Assembly: GCA_036971615.1 (NCBI GenBank)
Contig: JAYKKR010000004.1
Location: 1,178,001-1,242,000 of the forward strand
Source: Amyloporia xantha
Taxonomy: Eukaryota; Basidiomycota; Agaricomycetes; Polyporales; Adustoporiaceae
Length of the DNA: 64,000 nt
Direction of reading: 5' to 3'
In this document: positions 12,691 through 24,041 of the stretch, one piece after another
Numbering within the stretch: the first letter of the stretch is position 1
Layout: every line of letters starts with the position of its first letter
Program-made: the position numbers and the translations under genes
Notes under the pieces: model-generated
What the model was told of the DNA's origin: nothing
What the model saw: only the letters and a program-made list of their open reading frames with translations
Databases searched by the model: none

Positions 12691-13947
12691 TCATGCGATT
12701 ATACAACCTTCGGGAAGTTTGGGCATGCCATCAGGACCGAGATCAAGTCCCGGAGGGAGAGGACCCATGATGTCACCTGGCGGTGAACCGAAGCTTTGCA
12801 TCTACATTGGTGACTTTCAGATAAAGAGCATATAACGAGTTGATCAATGCGATCTACCTCTGTCATAAGCGTGACTACCTCGGCGCTCTTCTCTGCATCC
12901 TGGTCCGAATATGCAGGGTCGTCGAAGATGGTCATGATCTTCTTGACAACCACGTACTGAGAGTCGTATCGTTGTTTGTCCTCTGCCGAGATCGTCGCTG
13001 CATTGTCCTTCAGGTAGTCCGGGAACTATGCGACGACAAAGAATGCATAAAAGGCTACCTGGGTTTCGCTGATCACGAAATCGACAAGACGCGCACCTTC
13101 GTGTACAGTTCCTTGAGTGGCTCATAGAGGATTTCTTTGCTCATGAGCTGTGACATCATGCCCTCAAAAAGCTTCTGCAACTCCTCTTCCGACTCTTCAC
13201 CACCCAGGTCAAGGCCTTCCGTCAACTGCGCCACCATGGCCTCGACTGAATCTGGTGCATCAGCCTGCAGGTCATAATGAACCGCGCCAGGTGAGTATAT
13301 CCATCGGACTGTATTAGGAGCATGCATGACATGCCTGGAGGTTGGCGTCGCTCTCCTTCAGTTTCTCCATTGCCTTCTTGATACTCGCCTGGAATGTATC
13401 ATCGGATTCAACGTTAGGGACCGCAGCGCTGCTCCCCACGTCTGCTTCCTTCTTCTTCCCTTTGCTTAACGCGTCTCCGGTCAAGTCATCAATGTCCAGT
13501 GCACCGTTCATGCCCTCAACCAGCATCTTCTCCCATGCGGCTCGGAATGCCTCCTCCCGCTTCTTCTCCTCCTCGGTCTGCGCGCCGCCTTCTGGTAGCT
13601 CGGTTTCTTTTGCATCCAAGCCCGCTTCGTTCGCAATCTCGCGCATGAGGGACTCCATGCCCATCGTCAGTTCGCGCGCAAAGTCATCGGATAAGTCAAA
13701 ATTCCCAGCACTAAGAGGGTCCACTTTAGAATTCGACGAAGCAGCTGCGTTTGTGGCTGAAGATGATGTCGGAGCAGTAGACCGCTGTGATTGTGTGGGT
13801 CCCCTTTGAGGTGGGGCCGAGAACTGCTCGAGGACATCTATACTTCATGGTAGTATGAGCATATACAACTGGGACCCAAGTATCGAGCAGACCGTCAAGA
13901 TCGTCCAGGTCTTCTTCGTCGACTCGTGCTTTGCGAGTTTCCGACAT
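12691..13947 (-). CDS. PEX19: peroxisomal membrane-protein chaperone Pex19
   Basis: Cytosolic, farnesylated receptor that delivers peroxisomal membrane proteins to Pex3. Exons are 13947-13893, 13837-13335, 13264-13097, 13025-12858 and 12801-12691. The N-terminus is acidic (VDEEDLDDLDDVLEQF), the Pex3-binding type. The helical cargo-binding domain reads FEGMMSQLMSKEILYEPLKE, FPDYLKDN and YDSQYVVVKKIMTIFDD. The end is the proline/glycine segment MGPLPPGLDLGPDGMP, then KLPEGCIIA. CIIA is a CaaX box for farnesylation, the hallmark of the family. Intron 1 is 55 bp. Intron 2 (13334-13265) needs a GC donor (CAG, then GCATGT), because the GT choices break the frame. All other junctions are GT-AG. Length (about 334 residues) fits the fungal family. 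Confidence 0.94.
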
Positions 13948-15665
13948 GGCGCAGAAAGCAGCAAGTTCTTCAACTCACTAGATTTGGGATGTCCCGGCAG
14001 TACGCCTGACAGTGTAATGAGGAGGGTAAACCGAGCTTATGGGATATCGAGTTGCAATCAAAGCACAACTACCTATTTGACCTAGTTGGCTTACATAAGC
14101 GAGTTCAGTTATTCGCTCAATGAGGCCAGGAGTTCATCGAACATTCATCTTGGACGGGCCACTTCATATTCAAGCATTGATTCAACTTCTCTTGTCCTCT
14201 CTTGAACGACATTTTACTTGTTATAGTGATATTCCCGAATATTTCTGAATTGCAATGTCGAATAACCTGCGCAGACGGTAGTACGAGTAACGACGGTGAG
14301 TGAACTTATTAGTGGCTGCAATTGCGGGTCTTGCCCCCTCAGCTCATCGAGTGTTGGTGGTGACTTGTACAAGGCACTGGGGTATCACGAAATATGTAGT
14401 GAAAGAAACAAACCGAGGTATTCCTGGAACAAACCACAGGGGATGGTACTTCCATTTTCTGGGCTCGGCTCTTGCTCGGGCCCGACGTAAGCCCTGGACC
14501 AGACATTATGGTAGAAACGATCGTCTGAGCCTTTGAACTAATACTGTCTGCAGGGCCGGAATGATCAGAGAGCCAAGGTACAACCTTCAGTGTGTTCGAA
14601 TTTTGAGTGCTATTACGGTACATGTCAGACTCCGAACTCAGCACATAAAGCGATCATCAATACCTTCATGTATCTGCGATAAAAGCAAACGATTGCTCCT
14701 TGATTATTCGCGCGCGTTGCGCTTCCAGTTATCGTCCCGAACGCAGGTAGGTATGCATGCTAGTGTTAATTCGGATCACTCGCAGGAATGCAACGAGCGA
14801 GCTGAGAAGCATGGTGCCAGGGAAGTTTCGCTCGCATGTGGAATAGCAATATTCAAGGCGGCAGATGCACCGAGGTCTCAGCATCTGGATCTTCGTGTCC
14901 TTGACGTGTTCTGCCATGGAGACTTCCTGCAGGAAAGGACGAAGACTGGTAATGGTCACAACTTCACATGGTTGATCAGTCCCTGTTGCCATATAGATGC
15001 GACTGGCAGAAAATGTATGTCCTTCTGTATGGGGAGACTTCATAAAATGCTTGTACAAGAAGTCGTGCTCGTTTTCAGCGGTAAGCTTTTTTTATCCTGT
15101 CATTGGCCAGCAGGTGAGTGGAGAACCCCAACATGCATCAAGGTGCGGATCTACTTACACGGTGAATAAATACCTATCCGCCGAAGTCGAGCCTTATGAT
15201 ACAAAGCACATAACGACAGGTGTGCTCTCAAGATACTCGACTATATGAGAACATGCACTATCATATATTTTACGGTGGACCCTGCGCTCACTGCCTCGAT
15301 CGTATTCGTGACGCACCTGTGCACAGGATGTTCTGAAACCAGCACATTCAAAACACGAAGAATGACTCAAACGCACATGCCTTCGGTCTTGTTTGCAGAG
15401 ATTTTCATAAACGGAGCCCCGGTAGGCCAGATTGGCAAGAGCGCGACTGAAGTGAATGGAGACGATATTGAGACATCCCACCACGCACTACGTGATGTTC
15501 AATATGTCGAATAACAAAAAATGTACGTGAATTTGTCTATACTATATAATGCTCTAATGTAAATCAACCGGTGAACTTTAGGAAAGTGATATGCTACAAA
15601 AATTGCACATTTAATAAATTTTGGGAGCTTTGGGCACTAAGAGTGATGACAAAAGCAGGGGGCTA
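13948..15665. other. intergenic with coding-like remnants
   Basis: About 1.7 kb with no gene I can defend. The part next to 13948 serves as the PEX19 promoter. Minus-strand frames between 14300 and 15060 contain stretches that look protein-like (SPPTLDELRGQDPQLQPL; SASRIYMATGTDQPCEVV) and possible splice signals. I could not join them into one gene or match them to a family. They may be remnants of a decayed gene. Confidence 0.35.
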
Positions 15666-17646
15666 CTACCCACATGAGGCTCGCGCGATGTCCAACGTCG
15701 AGATGGGCCTACTTAACGGACCTACAGTGGTCTCAGTTGTGTCATTCGACAATGGTTTGACGTCTGCAGTAGGGGAGCCGAGTCCAGCTGGAGGGTAATA
15801 GGAGGTCAGAGACACGGTGCTCGGGCCTCCATGGTCTTCAAATCGAGAGGTCGGGAGCACGCCTTCGCTGAAAGTATTGAAGGACATGCCCTCTTGAATA
15901 TCGCTAGAGTCTATAAATAGAGACCTATAGACCGAAAGGGCCAAACACTTGTTAGGATTGCTCCGACACCGATATTGTGAAACAAATAGGAGGCTTACGG
16001 TGTTATATCGACATGTGTCGTGAACTGACCCACAGCCTTGCCATAAGAAGTGGCATCGTCGAGTTCCATATGTCCAGCTTGCGAGCTGATCGATATCGCC
16101 AATAGAAGCGTTACAAACCCAGACCGGAATATTCAAATTGGAATCAACGACCCTTTCTCGCTCGTCAACATTGATTAAAACAACATACCTCGTGTCCGTC
16201 TCTTTAAGCTTCATGAGCGACGTGAATGCCGCCGACGATGCCATGACACTTCGAGAAGCCATCAGAAAATAAGATCAAGTCATATGTCAGCTACTTAGCA
16301 GACCTGATTGTCGTAGCTATGATATGATAACGGTCAGCTGGTTCTGGCAACGGAGGTGTGAAAGCGTTGAATCGCCACATACCCGGTATGGTCAAGAATA
16401 CGTCCATGATGGCTATATCATCAACAGTTAGCATCAACATCAACTAGCCTTCGTCTCAAGATATACATACAACTGAGATCCAACCAGGCAAAAACCTGTC
16501 CTTTAATGTTTCGTGATTCAATCAGAGAGGTCACGTACAGATAACTTACCATGGCGGGAACGTTCACCATTACAGTGGTTATAAAGTACCAGATTCCCTG
16601 TGTGTATACTCTTCCCCACAGGCGGCCATCACCCGCACGCGATTTTGGACCCAGCCCAACAATTGTGAAAATGAGGATCGTGATCTCATACACTACAGCT
16701 ATGAGAGACATATATCAACTTCCATAAGGATTCCCGCCGAGGCGATGTCAAAGTTACACACTATATGAGAAGAAAACAACAAGGTCATGATGGTTGTTTG
16801 AGGACACCTCTTCACAGAGGGTGTAGTTATCATGCGACGGCTTGACATTTATCAGGCCAACTGGCAATGACACTGTTTTTAGTCGGAACCATCGAGTTTG
16901 AGAAACTGTACTGACTTGTCAATCCAATCATCCACTGAGCCGTTGCCAACAAAATGAGGAAAGCTTGAACCAGTCGCTTGTGCTTCCAAAGCGTCAACCT
17001 AGCGGGGCTTTCCTGAGCATCGCAAAAACACTGAAAGAAACCAAACATACGTGCGGACAACCAGATTAGTGGATGCACAAGCTGCAGAGATATTGCCTAG
17101 CGACTAAAGTTTGTTCGTCAGAGGGCGCCCTTGCCAACGCAACAAGGAACTTACAGAGAGAGCTCTCATACCGACTGCATGGTATCACATTATTCAGCCC
17201 ACTACACTGACGTTGTGTCAACGATATATCATACCTTTACAATCAATGGGAGACTGAGGTGATTGAGTAATGACAACCCTGTATGAAATTCCTATCAGTG
17301 GTAGGATGCCTGCGTGTGGTGGACAACTGACAAGGCAACCAACACAGCTAACAGAGTGTAGCGACCGAGTAGGTAAGGTACCTGATATTGTGATGACATA
17401 GATCAAGAACTCCTGCGCAAGGGAGAATGAACTGACATAAACGAAATGGAACTTAAGGTTGCGGGTGAGGAGCGGCCATTCGACATGATGCAGTGTCGAA
17501 AGAAATTGCCATCTGCAGCGAGTATCTTAAGCAGCTGGCTGGGGGTTGAAGAACCGTATTCGTAATGAAACATACCCATAGAAGCCAAGGATATAGACCA
17601 ACATTTGGTCGAAAAGGAAAGATATAAGCTCTGAGACATCCTTCAT
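15666..17646 (-). CDS. polytopic membrane protein of an agaricomycete-expanded family, function unknown
   Basis: Multi-exon integral membrane protein, starting at MKDVSELISFLFDQ. Exon 1 is 17646-17576 and the first intron 17575-17513. This yields GFYGWQFLSTLHHVEWPLLT, which resembles the W-x-F-L-x-S-L-x-x-x-W block after helix 1 of a mushroom membrane-protein family I know only by pattern. Further hydrophobic segments are HPLIWLSARMFGFF, LVQAFLILLATAQWMIGL, AVVYEITILIFTIVGL and GIWYFITTVMVNVPAM. A loop rich in small and charged residues comes before RVYTQGIWYF, again as in that family. After SRSVMASSAAFTSLMKL a soluble tail ends in STLDIARASCG. About seven helices are likely. Inner exon borders were not all resolved. 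It is transcribed away from CHK1 across a short shared upstream region. Confidence 0.65.
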
Positions 17647-18282
17647 CCTGCCAGTTGACCATTGCTGAGACCTTCCGGCACCTTGGAATGGAGACACGAG
17701 GCGCAAAAAGAATTGAGTCCGTTCCGTCTCTTCCACAGATTAATGAACGACTTCCAAGATCATTGCGTTCACTGCTGATTGCGTCGAGCGGGCTTCAGAG
17801 CACAAAAAGCGAGTTCAGGTGCAGCCACAGCTTGTCCCCCCTAAGCAGACCTTAAATAGTGCGCTGTATGAGAGAGGCGGGGAAAGAGAGGCGGTCGCTA
17901 TAAGGATCACAGCCGGGGCGTCTTCTAAGTTGGTGTTGCGAGTTGCGTCTGAGGCTAGACAGGCCTCAATATGATACGTACGCGTACAATGCCGCGAAAC
18001 GGCCGAGCAACAGCCGAACAATTATTTACGGCAGTGCGAAGGCTGTGGCTGCTGCGGCTGCAAGTTAAGCAGTAAGGGGGGTCGCTTATAGAGAAAGAGA
18101 AACTCGCAAGCAGTCGATGAGCATGTAAAGATTGTTGAGCGTCGAGGTTTCAGGGTAGCTCAGTTCTAGCTGAGGGGGCCGCGGTAGAATGTGACAAAAG
18201 ATCTCGTGATCCGTGACGTTACGCGTTGATTTCCGCGTCGTGTGGCGTTTCACCTTTGTCCATTGAACGACTCCATTGCAAG
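17647..18282. promoter_or_regulatory. divergent upstream region between membrane protein and CHK1
   Basis: About 640 bp separating two divergent genes. It contains an ACGCGT hexamer at 18221-18226, 57 bp before the CHK1 start, and a second one near 17979. ACGCGT is the MCB site bound by the G1/S factor MBF in fungi. Regulation of CHK1 through it is inference. Confidence 0.4.
18221..18226. promoter_or_regulatory. ACGCGT (MCB-type) site before CHK1
   Basis: Exact palindromic hexamer, 57 bp upstream of the CHK1 start codon and next to a second CGCG. In yeasts this is the binding site of MBF, which drives G1/S transcription. Function here is inferred from sequence and position only. Confidence 0.35.
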
Positions 18283-20637
18283 ATGAAACTGAGGTACCCC
18301 AAAGTGTCAGGTCTGGCTGACCAATCCATGATTTAAATTTCTGAATCTAACACGCTTCTACGACACAGGATACCAGCTGGTTCAGCAGATTGGCGGTGGC
18401 GGTTTCTCTACGTGAGTAAACTATTCCTTTGTACCGGGGGGCTCTCTTTCTCGCGCATGGCACGCTCTATGCCAGAGCTATCTAGTTGACATGCAAGGCA
18501 AACATTGTATCAGATATAATGTCAGCGAGGAGTGTGTATGACATGAACATTGACAACATAAAGCGGACTGCACAATGCAGAACACATCACTCTAGGGCAC
18601 ATCCCGCGATGTCTGAATGGCGGTCTTTACTTTGACTTGTCGACTGATAATGTGATGATTGTACGCACTTTGGGCTGATGTAAACGTGAAATCTATGGGT
18701 TCTCTTCCACATTCGCTCCTCTCAAAATCTATCCTCCGATGTGAGCTAAGCTTCTGATCTACTAGTGTCTTTCGCGCGGTTCATGTCGAGGACCATCGTG
18801 TCGCCGCGTGCAAGGTTATTGCCTTCACATCTGAGACGGACGAGAAGTATCGCAAGACCCTCGACAAGGAGATGCGAGTGCACTCTGCTCTCAAACATCC
18901 ATATATCCTCGAGTTTATAAGCGCTGTTATTGTCGAGGCCGACCAGAGTACCCCATACCATCCTGGACTGTACATGCTTCTGGAACTCGCAGCAGGAGGC
19001 GACCTGTTTGACAAGATAGGTGTGTCGATCCGAACTATGTGCTCAATGCGTCCCCGAACTGATGGCCGATCCGTAAAGCCCCTGACGTCGGTCTTGGGGA
19101 AGAATTGTCTCATTACTACTTTACTCAGCTTATATCAGGACTGGTATGCTCCCATGTCCAAGTTTAATTATGCTTGAAATGACTGCGAAGTCCCACAGAC
19201 CTACATTCACGGCGAAGGTGTCTGTCACCGAGATCTAAAGCCCGAAAATCTACTCCTCGATTCAGCTGGAACGCTTAAGATAACTGATTTCGGCCTGTGC
19301 GCGGTGTACAAGCTGAAGGAGTCAGGCAAGACCCGGACGCTAACTGAGCGCTGCGGCAGCATGCCCTACGTCGCCCCTGAGGTGAGTGTAGTCTTCAGTT
19401 CTTGTTTCAACACGCACTTAGAAAACATATTTATACTAGATGAATATCAGCGCTCCGTATCACGGTGAGCCGATCGACGTGTGGGGGAGTGGCGTCATTC
19501 TGTACACGATGCTCGCAGGGAGTACGTGCAGTTCCCTGTTGTTTATAGAGTTGCGCTCATAACTGATCTACTCATAGACACGCCATGGGATGAGCCAACA
19601 AAACTCAGTTATGAATATTCGCATTACCTGTCAGGTCAATGCTTCGACGAGGCACCCTGGAATAAATTCAGTGATAATGTCCTATGTAAGTCGCATCGCT
19701 TCCCTGGTATTATTTGTTCACTTTAACTAATGGTTCTATGACTGCTGGGCCTCAGCACTTCTTACCGGAATGCTAGCCATTGCGCCTTCGCAGAGGATGT
19801 CGCTAGCTGAAGTATATGCGCACCCTTGGATGATACGGTACGTAGATGCATATTGGTTCTCTCGGCAGTCCTGCTTATCCCCTCACTACACGTGCAGTCC
19901 CAGCCAAATCGGCCAACATGGCCTGTCTGCTCTCGCCAAAGGGCTTACGGAATCCTTGCGTGCAACGGGTGATCTTGAGATTGCAACACCAGACATTGCG
20001 TTGTATGTCCTTTCTCGCAGGGCATTCTCTGCAGAGGTATACTCATTGTTTGGTACCACAGGAATGTCGATGCAGATGGCGATCAGATTATGGGAACAGC
20101 GTCTCACAACTCGCAGTTCACGCAGTCCTTGATGCTCTTCGTGCGTTCAAGCCAACCAGTTGCCACACTCTTATATCGCTACTGATTGGTTCAAAATCAG
20201 TCGCAAACGCAGACTGGAACGCGGTACACCCCACACCTCACACGGTTCTACACGCAGATAGGGCCTTATGTCATGCTGTCGCTCATAGAAGACGCTCTGA
20301 TAAGTCTCGATGTCAAGTTCAAGCGTGCCGTGCAAGTTGACGTAGGGACAAGCGGCGGTACCGAGCAGATGATCTTGCGCATGCGGATAGGCGGACACGA
20401 CAAACGTAAATTGCTGTTCAAGGGGTGGATAGAGCTTGAGGAGTTCAATTATGCTGGGAAGGAGGGAAGCTTCTGCGTTATGCAGAGGGATCAGGTGCGT
20501 GCTCTCACTATATGGCGTATACGACTGCATGTCTCAAACAATATTCAATTCAGGGGAATCCAATTTCGTGGAGACAGTTATGGAAAGCGGTCATCATGTC
20601 TCCCGTGGTCGAGCCTCACGTGTTCCGCAAACGCTAG
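18283..20637 (+). CDS. CHK1: serine/threonine checkpoint kinase Chk1
   Basis: DNA-damage and replication checkpoint kinase. Twelve exons: 18283-18310, 18369-18411, 18766-19019, 19079-19143, 19199-19381, 19440-19521, 19578-19684, 19756-19837, 19898-20002, 20062-20140, 20201-20494 and 20554-20637. The first short exon encodes [10 protein letters not shown]. The glycine loop is IGGGGFST, the ATP lysine lies in VAACKVIAF, and the catalytic loop is [13 protein letters not shown]. The Mg site is ITDFGLC and the activation segment ends in [26 protein letters not shown] followed by HPWMIRPSQ is typical of Chk1. A linker leads into the C-terminal KA1-like regulatory part ([40 protein letters not shown]) and the closing [12 protein letters not shown]. 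Intron 2 is 354 bp, six times the local norm. The gene is convergent with the metacaspase. Confidence 0.93.
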
Positions 20638-20969
20638 GTCAACTTGGGAGACGACAGATGGAAGAGCTGGTCATGCCTATGATTGACACGGTTTCGCGAT
20701 AATTCAGGTGTACAACTATATGTCCATATGTATCTCATAACCCATTGTATATATGCTAAGGTGGAAATGCTACATGATCATTGCTAAGAGATAGACAGCG
20801 CGAAACATGGCAACGACAAGGTATAGCCTCAAACCCAAAATAAATTATTCGCAAATGAATATGATACGACGTGGTCACCCGTTAACCACTGTCAATGGAT
20901 GATTAGCTGGCTACATGATAAATCGGCGGGTTGTATCCTGATATAGAACTTCATTATGTATGCATGTCG
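20638..20969. other. convergent 3' intergenic region CHK1 / metacaspase
   Basis: 332 bp between two convergent stop codons, AT-rich. Presumably both 3' UTRs and polyadenylation sites; no other feature seen. Confidence 0.5.
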
Positions 20970-23329
20970 CTAGCGAGAAGTGGGAGAATCACGGACGATA
21001 TGGTGTGAAGCCGACAGTTGAGGCTTTTGACTGTATTTTTTCTTGAGGATAGTGCTTATTCATTATGAATTAAGAGGCACGGCCATCAGACAGTATCAGG
21101 AGACCGGTCTTACCGTACAGATAATAGGAGCTGCTGATACGATTGATCAGGTTTGTCAGCTACAAAAATCAATGAGTGAATCGTTCCACGGACTATCCGG
21201 GCGAGGAACAAACTCAGTGACTTCATGAATGCCTGGGGGATCACAGTTGAGTACAGGAGAAGGCCGATCATCATTAGGACAACGGACATAGCTCATCGCG
21301 CCCACCGCCGCGCCGGCCTCCCATGTGTCCGCACTCGTCTGCGAATCCATACATCCACTCCAGGAGATCTAAAGCGAAGCAACGTGAGAGAAAACCCATC
21401 TTCGTCGCGTTGGGTACTCACGACGTCTGCTTCTGTGTATTTTTCCTTCATATGGCTGGCGGTCACCTCGCTGTGTCCCTTCTCTCGTCCGTCCGCGTGG
21501 TACTTAGGAACCCGTCTCGTTAAGGAAAAAAAAGCGAAAGACCATGTTTGAAGGTTTTCTTACAATGTACGGAAGATCTAGTGAATAAATCAGCCAGACG
21601 TCGATGGATGAGCTCAGCGTCGCATACCGAGTGCGGAGCCGGAATGACAAGACTGTAAGCGTGGTTATGTCACAAACGATATGTAGGTCATGTGTACGCG
21701 GACTCACATCGAACACGGCCTGCGGTGCATAAGAATGTCAAAGAGGCGAGGATCAGAGATCGTAACGAGATGCGTCATCTAATCTCACGTACCGTGAGAC
21801 GACATCCTCTGGGCAGCGATTTGACCTAGATAATCATGGTTCATACACGTGAAGGGGAAGGGAGACGAAGAAGTCAGACATGCCATAATCTTGTGCATTT
21901 CCTAATGATTGAATCGTCACTGCAGTCAGCGATCATCTACAACTCAGAGGCATGGAGTGGAGTCATAGTACGCACATCGTCGACGATGAAGCTTGTCCAT
22001 TTGTAATCCACAGGAAATATCACTAAGTATTGAAATCACCAAATGTCCTGCGACTACAGGGAAAACATGTTTGTTTACCTTCATCCAGTCCGTCAACCTC
22101 GTCGCCGTCAAGATCTTTCGTCTGCCCTCCATGGCCAGAATCTGCGGGACTCAGCGTCAAACGCGCTGTTCATGCCGTCGCTAAAAAGCAAAGGCCCACA
22201 ATGAAAGAACAGAGAGTCGTGTGGCTTCGCATCGCGAACAAGCCAGTGCATCGCATCGATGATATTCGCCCTTGTCGGTTGATGATGCAAGTTGGGCGTA
22301 TCATCGGTGAGCAGAAAGATGTCCTCCTCCTTGTAGTTGAAGCGTTCTGAAATGGACACCTGTCATGAAAGTAGACTTGCTGGTGTCACTAAACATAACA
22401 CCTACTGATCAGAAAGCGTTGCACGTTCCGAGCATCATTTACACAGCCGTGCAGCTCGTTGCGCTGTCCCTTGTAGTTGATACCGATCTGTTTCACAAAA
22501 TAGGGATAGTGACCCCAGGCTCATGCTTGAGATCATGAGGATCAAGGACCGTCAAGGTGTCACTTACGCAAAGGGCCCGTTTTCTCCCTGTGCATTTGGA
22601 GAATTTCGGTTTACTGTGTGCTGGGCGGCTCTGTGAGCGTGAAGAGGTCCCCTGTCCGTTCTGAAGCGGAGTAGCCTGCGGCCTCGAATCTATCGTGTGT
22701 TCGTGTAGACTATCGTAAGTAGTCTACAAACGCGGCAGTATATACCGGCGCACGATTTGGTTTTGAGTGGGTCTTCTTCTGACTTGAATTCTTCCCGCCC
22801 TGGACATGTTCGTGATGATGACTACAATGATGACTTGTATGGATGGTGACATGTGGCCGTTGTGCAGGTATCGGAGCAGTTGGTCCAAGGACTCTAGTGC
22901 TCACACTTCTAGAAAGATTAATGTTTAGATTGTCAGTCTTTAGATTGAGGTACGTACGCCTGCCCATAATGACTGTAACAGAGTGAGCGGCAAGATCTTT
23001 GCATTATACCATGCCAAAACTCACGGGGCGCTATATAGAACAGGCGGTCCTACCGGGCCTGGGGTGAAGGGCGTTGGCGGTTGAGAATGCCCGAATGCCG
23101 CATGCCTAAATATGTTACGTCTATAAGCAACATCCCTATCTTAAATATCGTACGCTAAACACACGCGGCAAACGCACTACATATGATGTTCAGTCAACAG
23201 TCCGCAGACAATCACGGGAGATCAAACTTACAAAGGAGCTTGGAAGAATACCGGCGCTTGGAAGAACGGATTTGGGGGCGTAGCCCAGCTTGGTGGAGAG
23301 TCTGTGCCCGCATTGAAATCCCACATCAT
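20970..23329 (-). CDS. MCA1: type I metacaspase (peptidase C14 family)
   Basis: Caspase-fold cysteine protease cutting after Arg/Lys, linked to stress death and proteostasis in fungi. Many short exons. The N-terminus (MMWDFNAG, then ATPPNPFFQAPVFFQAP and HSQPPTPFTPGPVGPPVLY) is the proline-rich prodomain, followed by a His-rich linker (HTSHHCSHHHEHVQGG). The p20 domain reads GRKRALC, IGINYKGQRNELHGCVNDA and RFNYKEEDIFLLTDD. The catalytic histidine is in YSGHGGQTKDLDGDEVDG and the nucleophile cysteine in AVFDSCHSGSALDLPYI. The p10 part carries HMKEKYTEADV, SGCMDSQTSADTW and AFMKSLTDKPDQSYQQLLL. The end is KKYSQKPQLSASH plus a short tail, with the stop at 20970. The His and Cys exons are each only intact after splicing, so unspliced frames look broken. 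Exon borders were inferred by eye from GT-AG sites and motif continuity. Confidence 0.9.
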
Positions 23330-23647
23330 TTCTGTGGTCAAAGGTGAAAGCTACAATGTCTTCAAGGCAACGGCGTGGTGGTCGGCTGCTCGAAACCTGA
23401 GATGATCGACTGTCCCGCGTTCGAATGAAACAGCTTTATAAAGGTTCCGTCGCCAGCGCTATCGGTTGACGAGCGTGACTCAAACCGCTGTCAGAGGAGG
23501 CAGGCTGTACTGAATAGCGTTTTGCAGCCTCCGGATCGGAAGAGCACTCAGACTGAGTGGTCAGTTCGCGGGAATGGAGGCTGGTTGACATAGCGTTTCT
23601 TGAGGAATACAATACAGGGGTTTCTAGACAGCGGGCCGCTCGCCGTC
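23330..23647. other. metacaspase upstream region
   Basis: About 320 bp between the metacaspase start and a weak small gene. No coding content seen. It is the likely metacaspase promoter. Confidence 0.4.
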
Positions 23648-23948
23648 TCAGCTGTAAACGCCCACCTTGGCGGTCGTTCTCGTCTGCCTCATGCCTGTCT
23701 GTCGCCGACTAAGACGGTAAGGCCTGATAAGCATCTTCTTGAATATTAATAGACAAGCAGCCGTGATGAATACAGCCATGAAAGCGTAGATGAAGTGGCC
23801 AAGGGCCCGAATGGAAACGAGAACGGCCGACTGAATCAGGCTATGCGCGACGCGCGCTGGACGCGTCTGCCAAGTGACCACACGTGCCTGAACTGGGCGA
23901 ACTTAGACGACTCACCCCTATGTCTCTGATCACGTAGCGAATGTACAT
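23648..23948 (-). CDS. possible small membrane protein, hypothetical
   Basis: A two-exon reading is possible: ATG at 23948 (MYIRYVIRDIG), a donor GTGAGT, an acceptor TTCAG before ARVVTWQTRP, and a stop at 23648. The predicted protein of about 90 residues has one clear hydrophobic helix (FIYAFMAVFITAACLLIF) followed by a basic tail (KKMLIRPYRLSRR). No family is recognised. It ends less than 100 bp from transposon copy 2 and could also be the truncated remainder of a larger gene. Low confidence. Confidence 0.3.
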
Positions 23949-24041
23949 TTATGAGATGATGATTATCAGGACACTTAGCCAGAGCACTCCTCAGTTCCGC
24001 AGGATATAACCCACCAGTATTACCGATCTTAGACGGATCCC

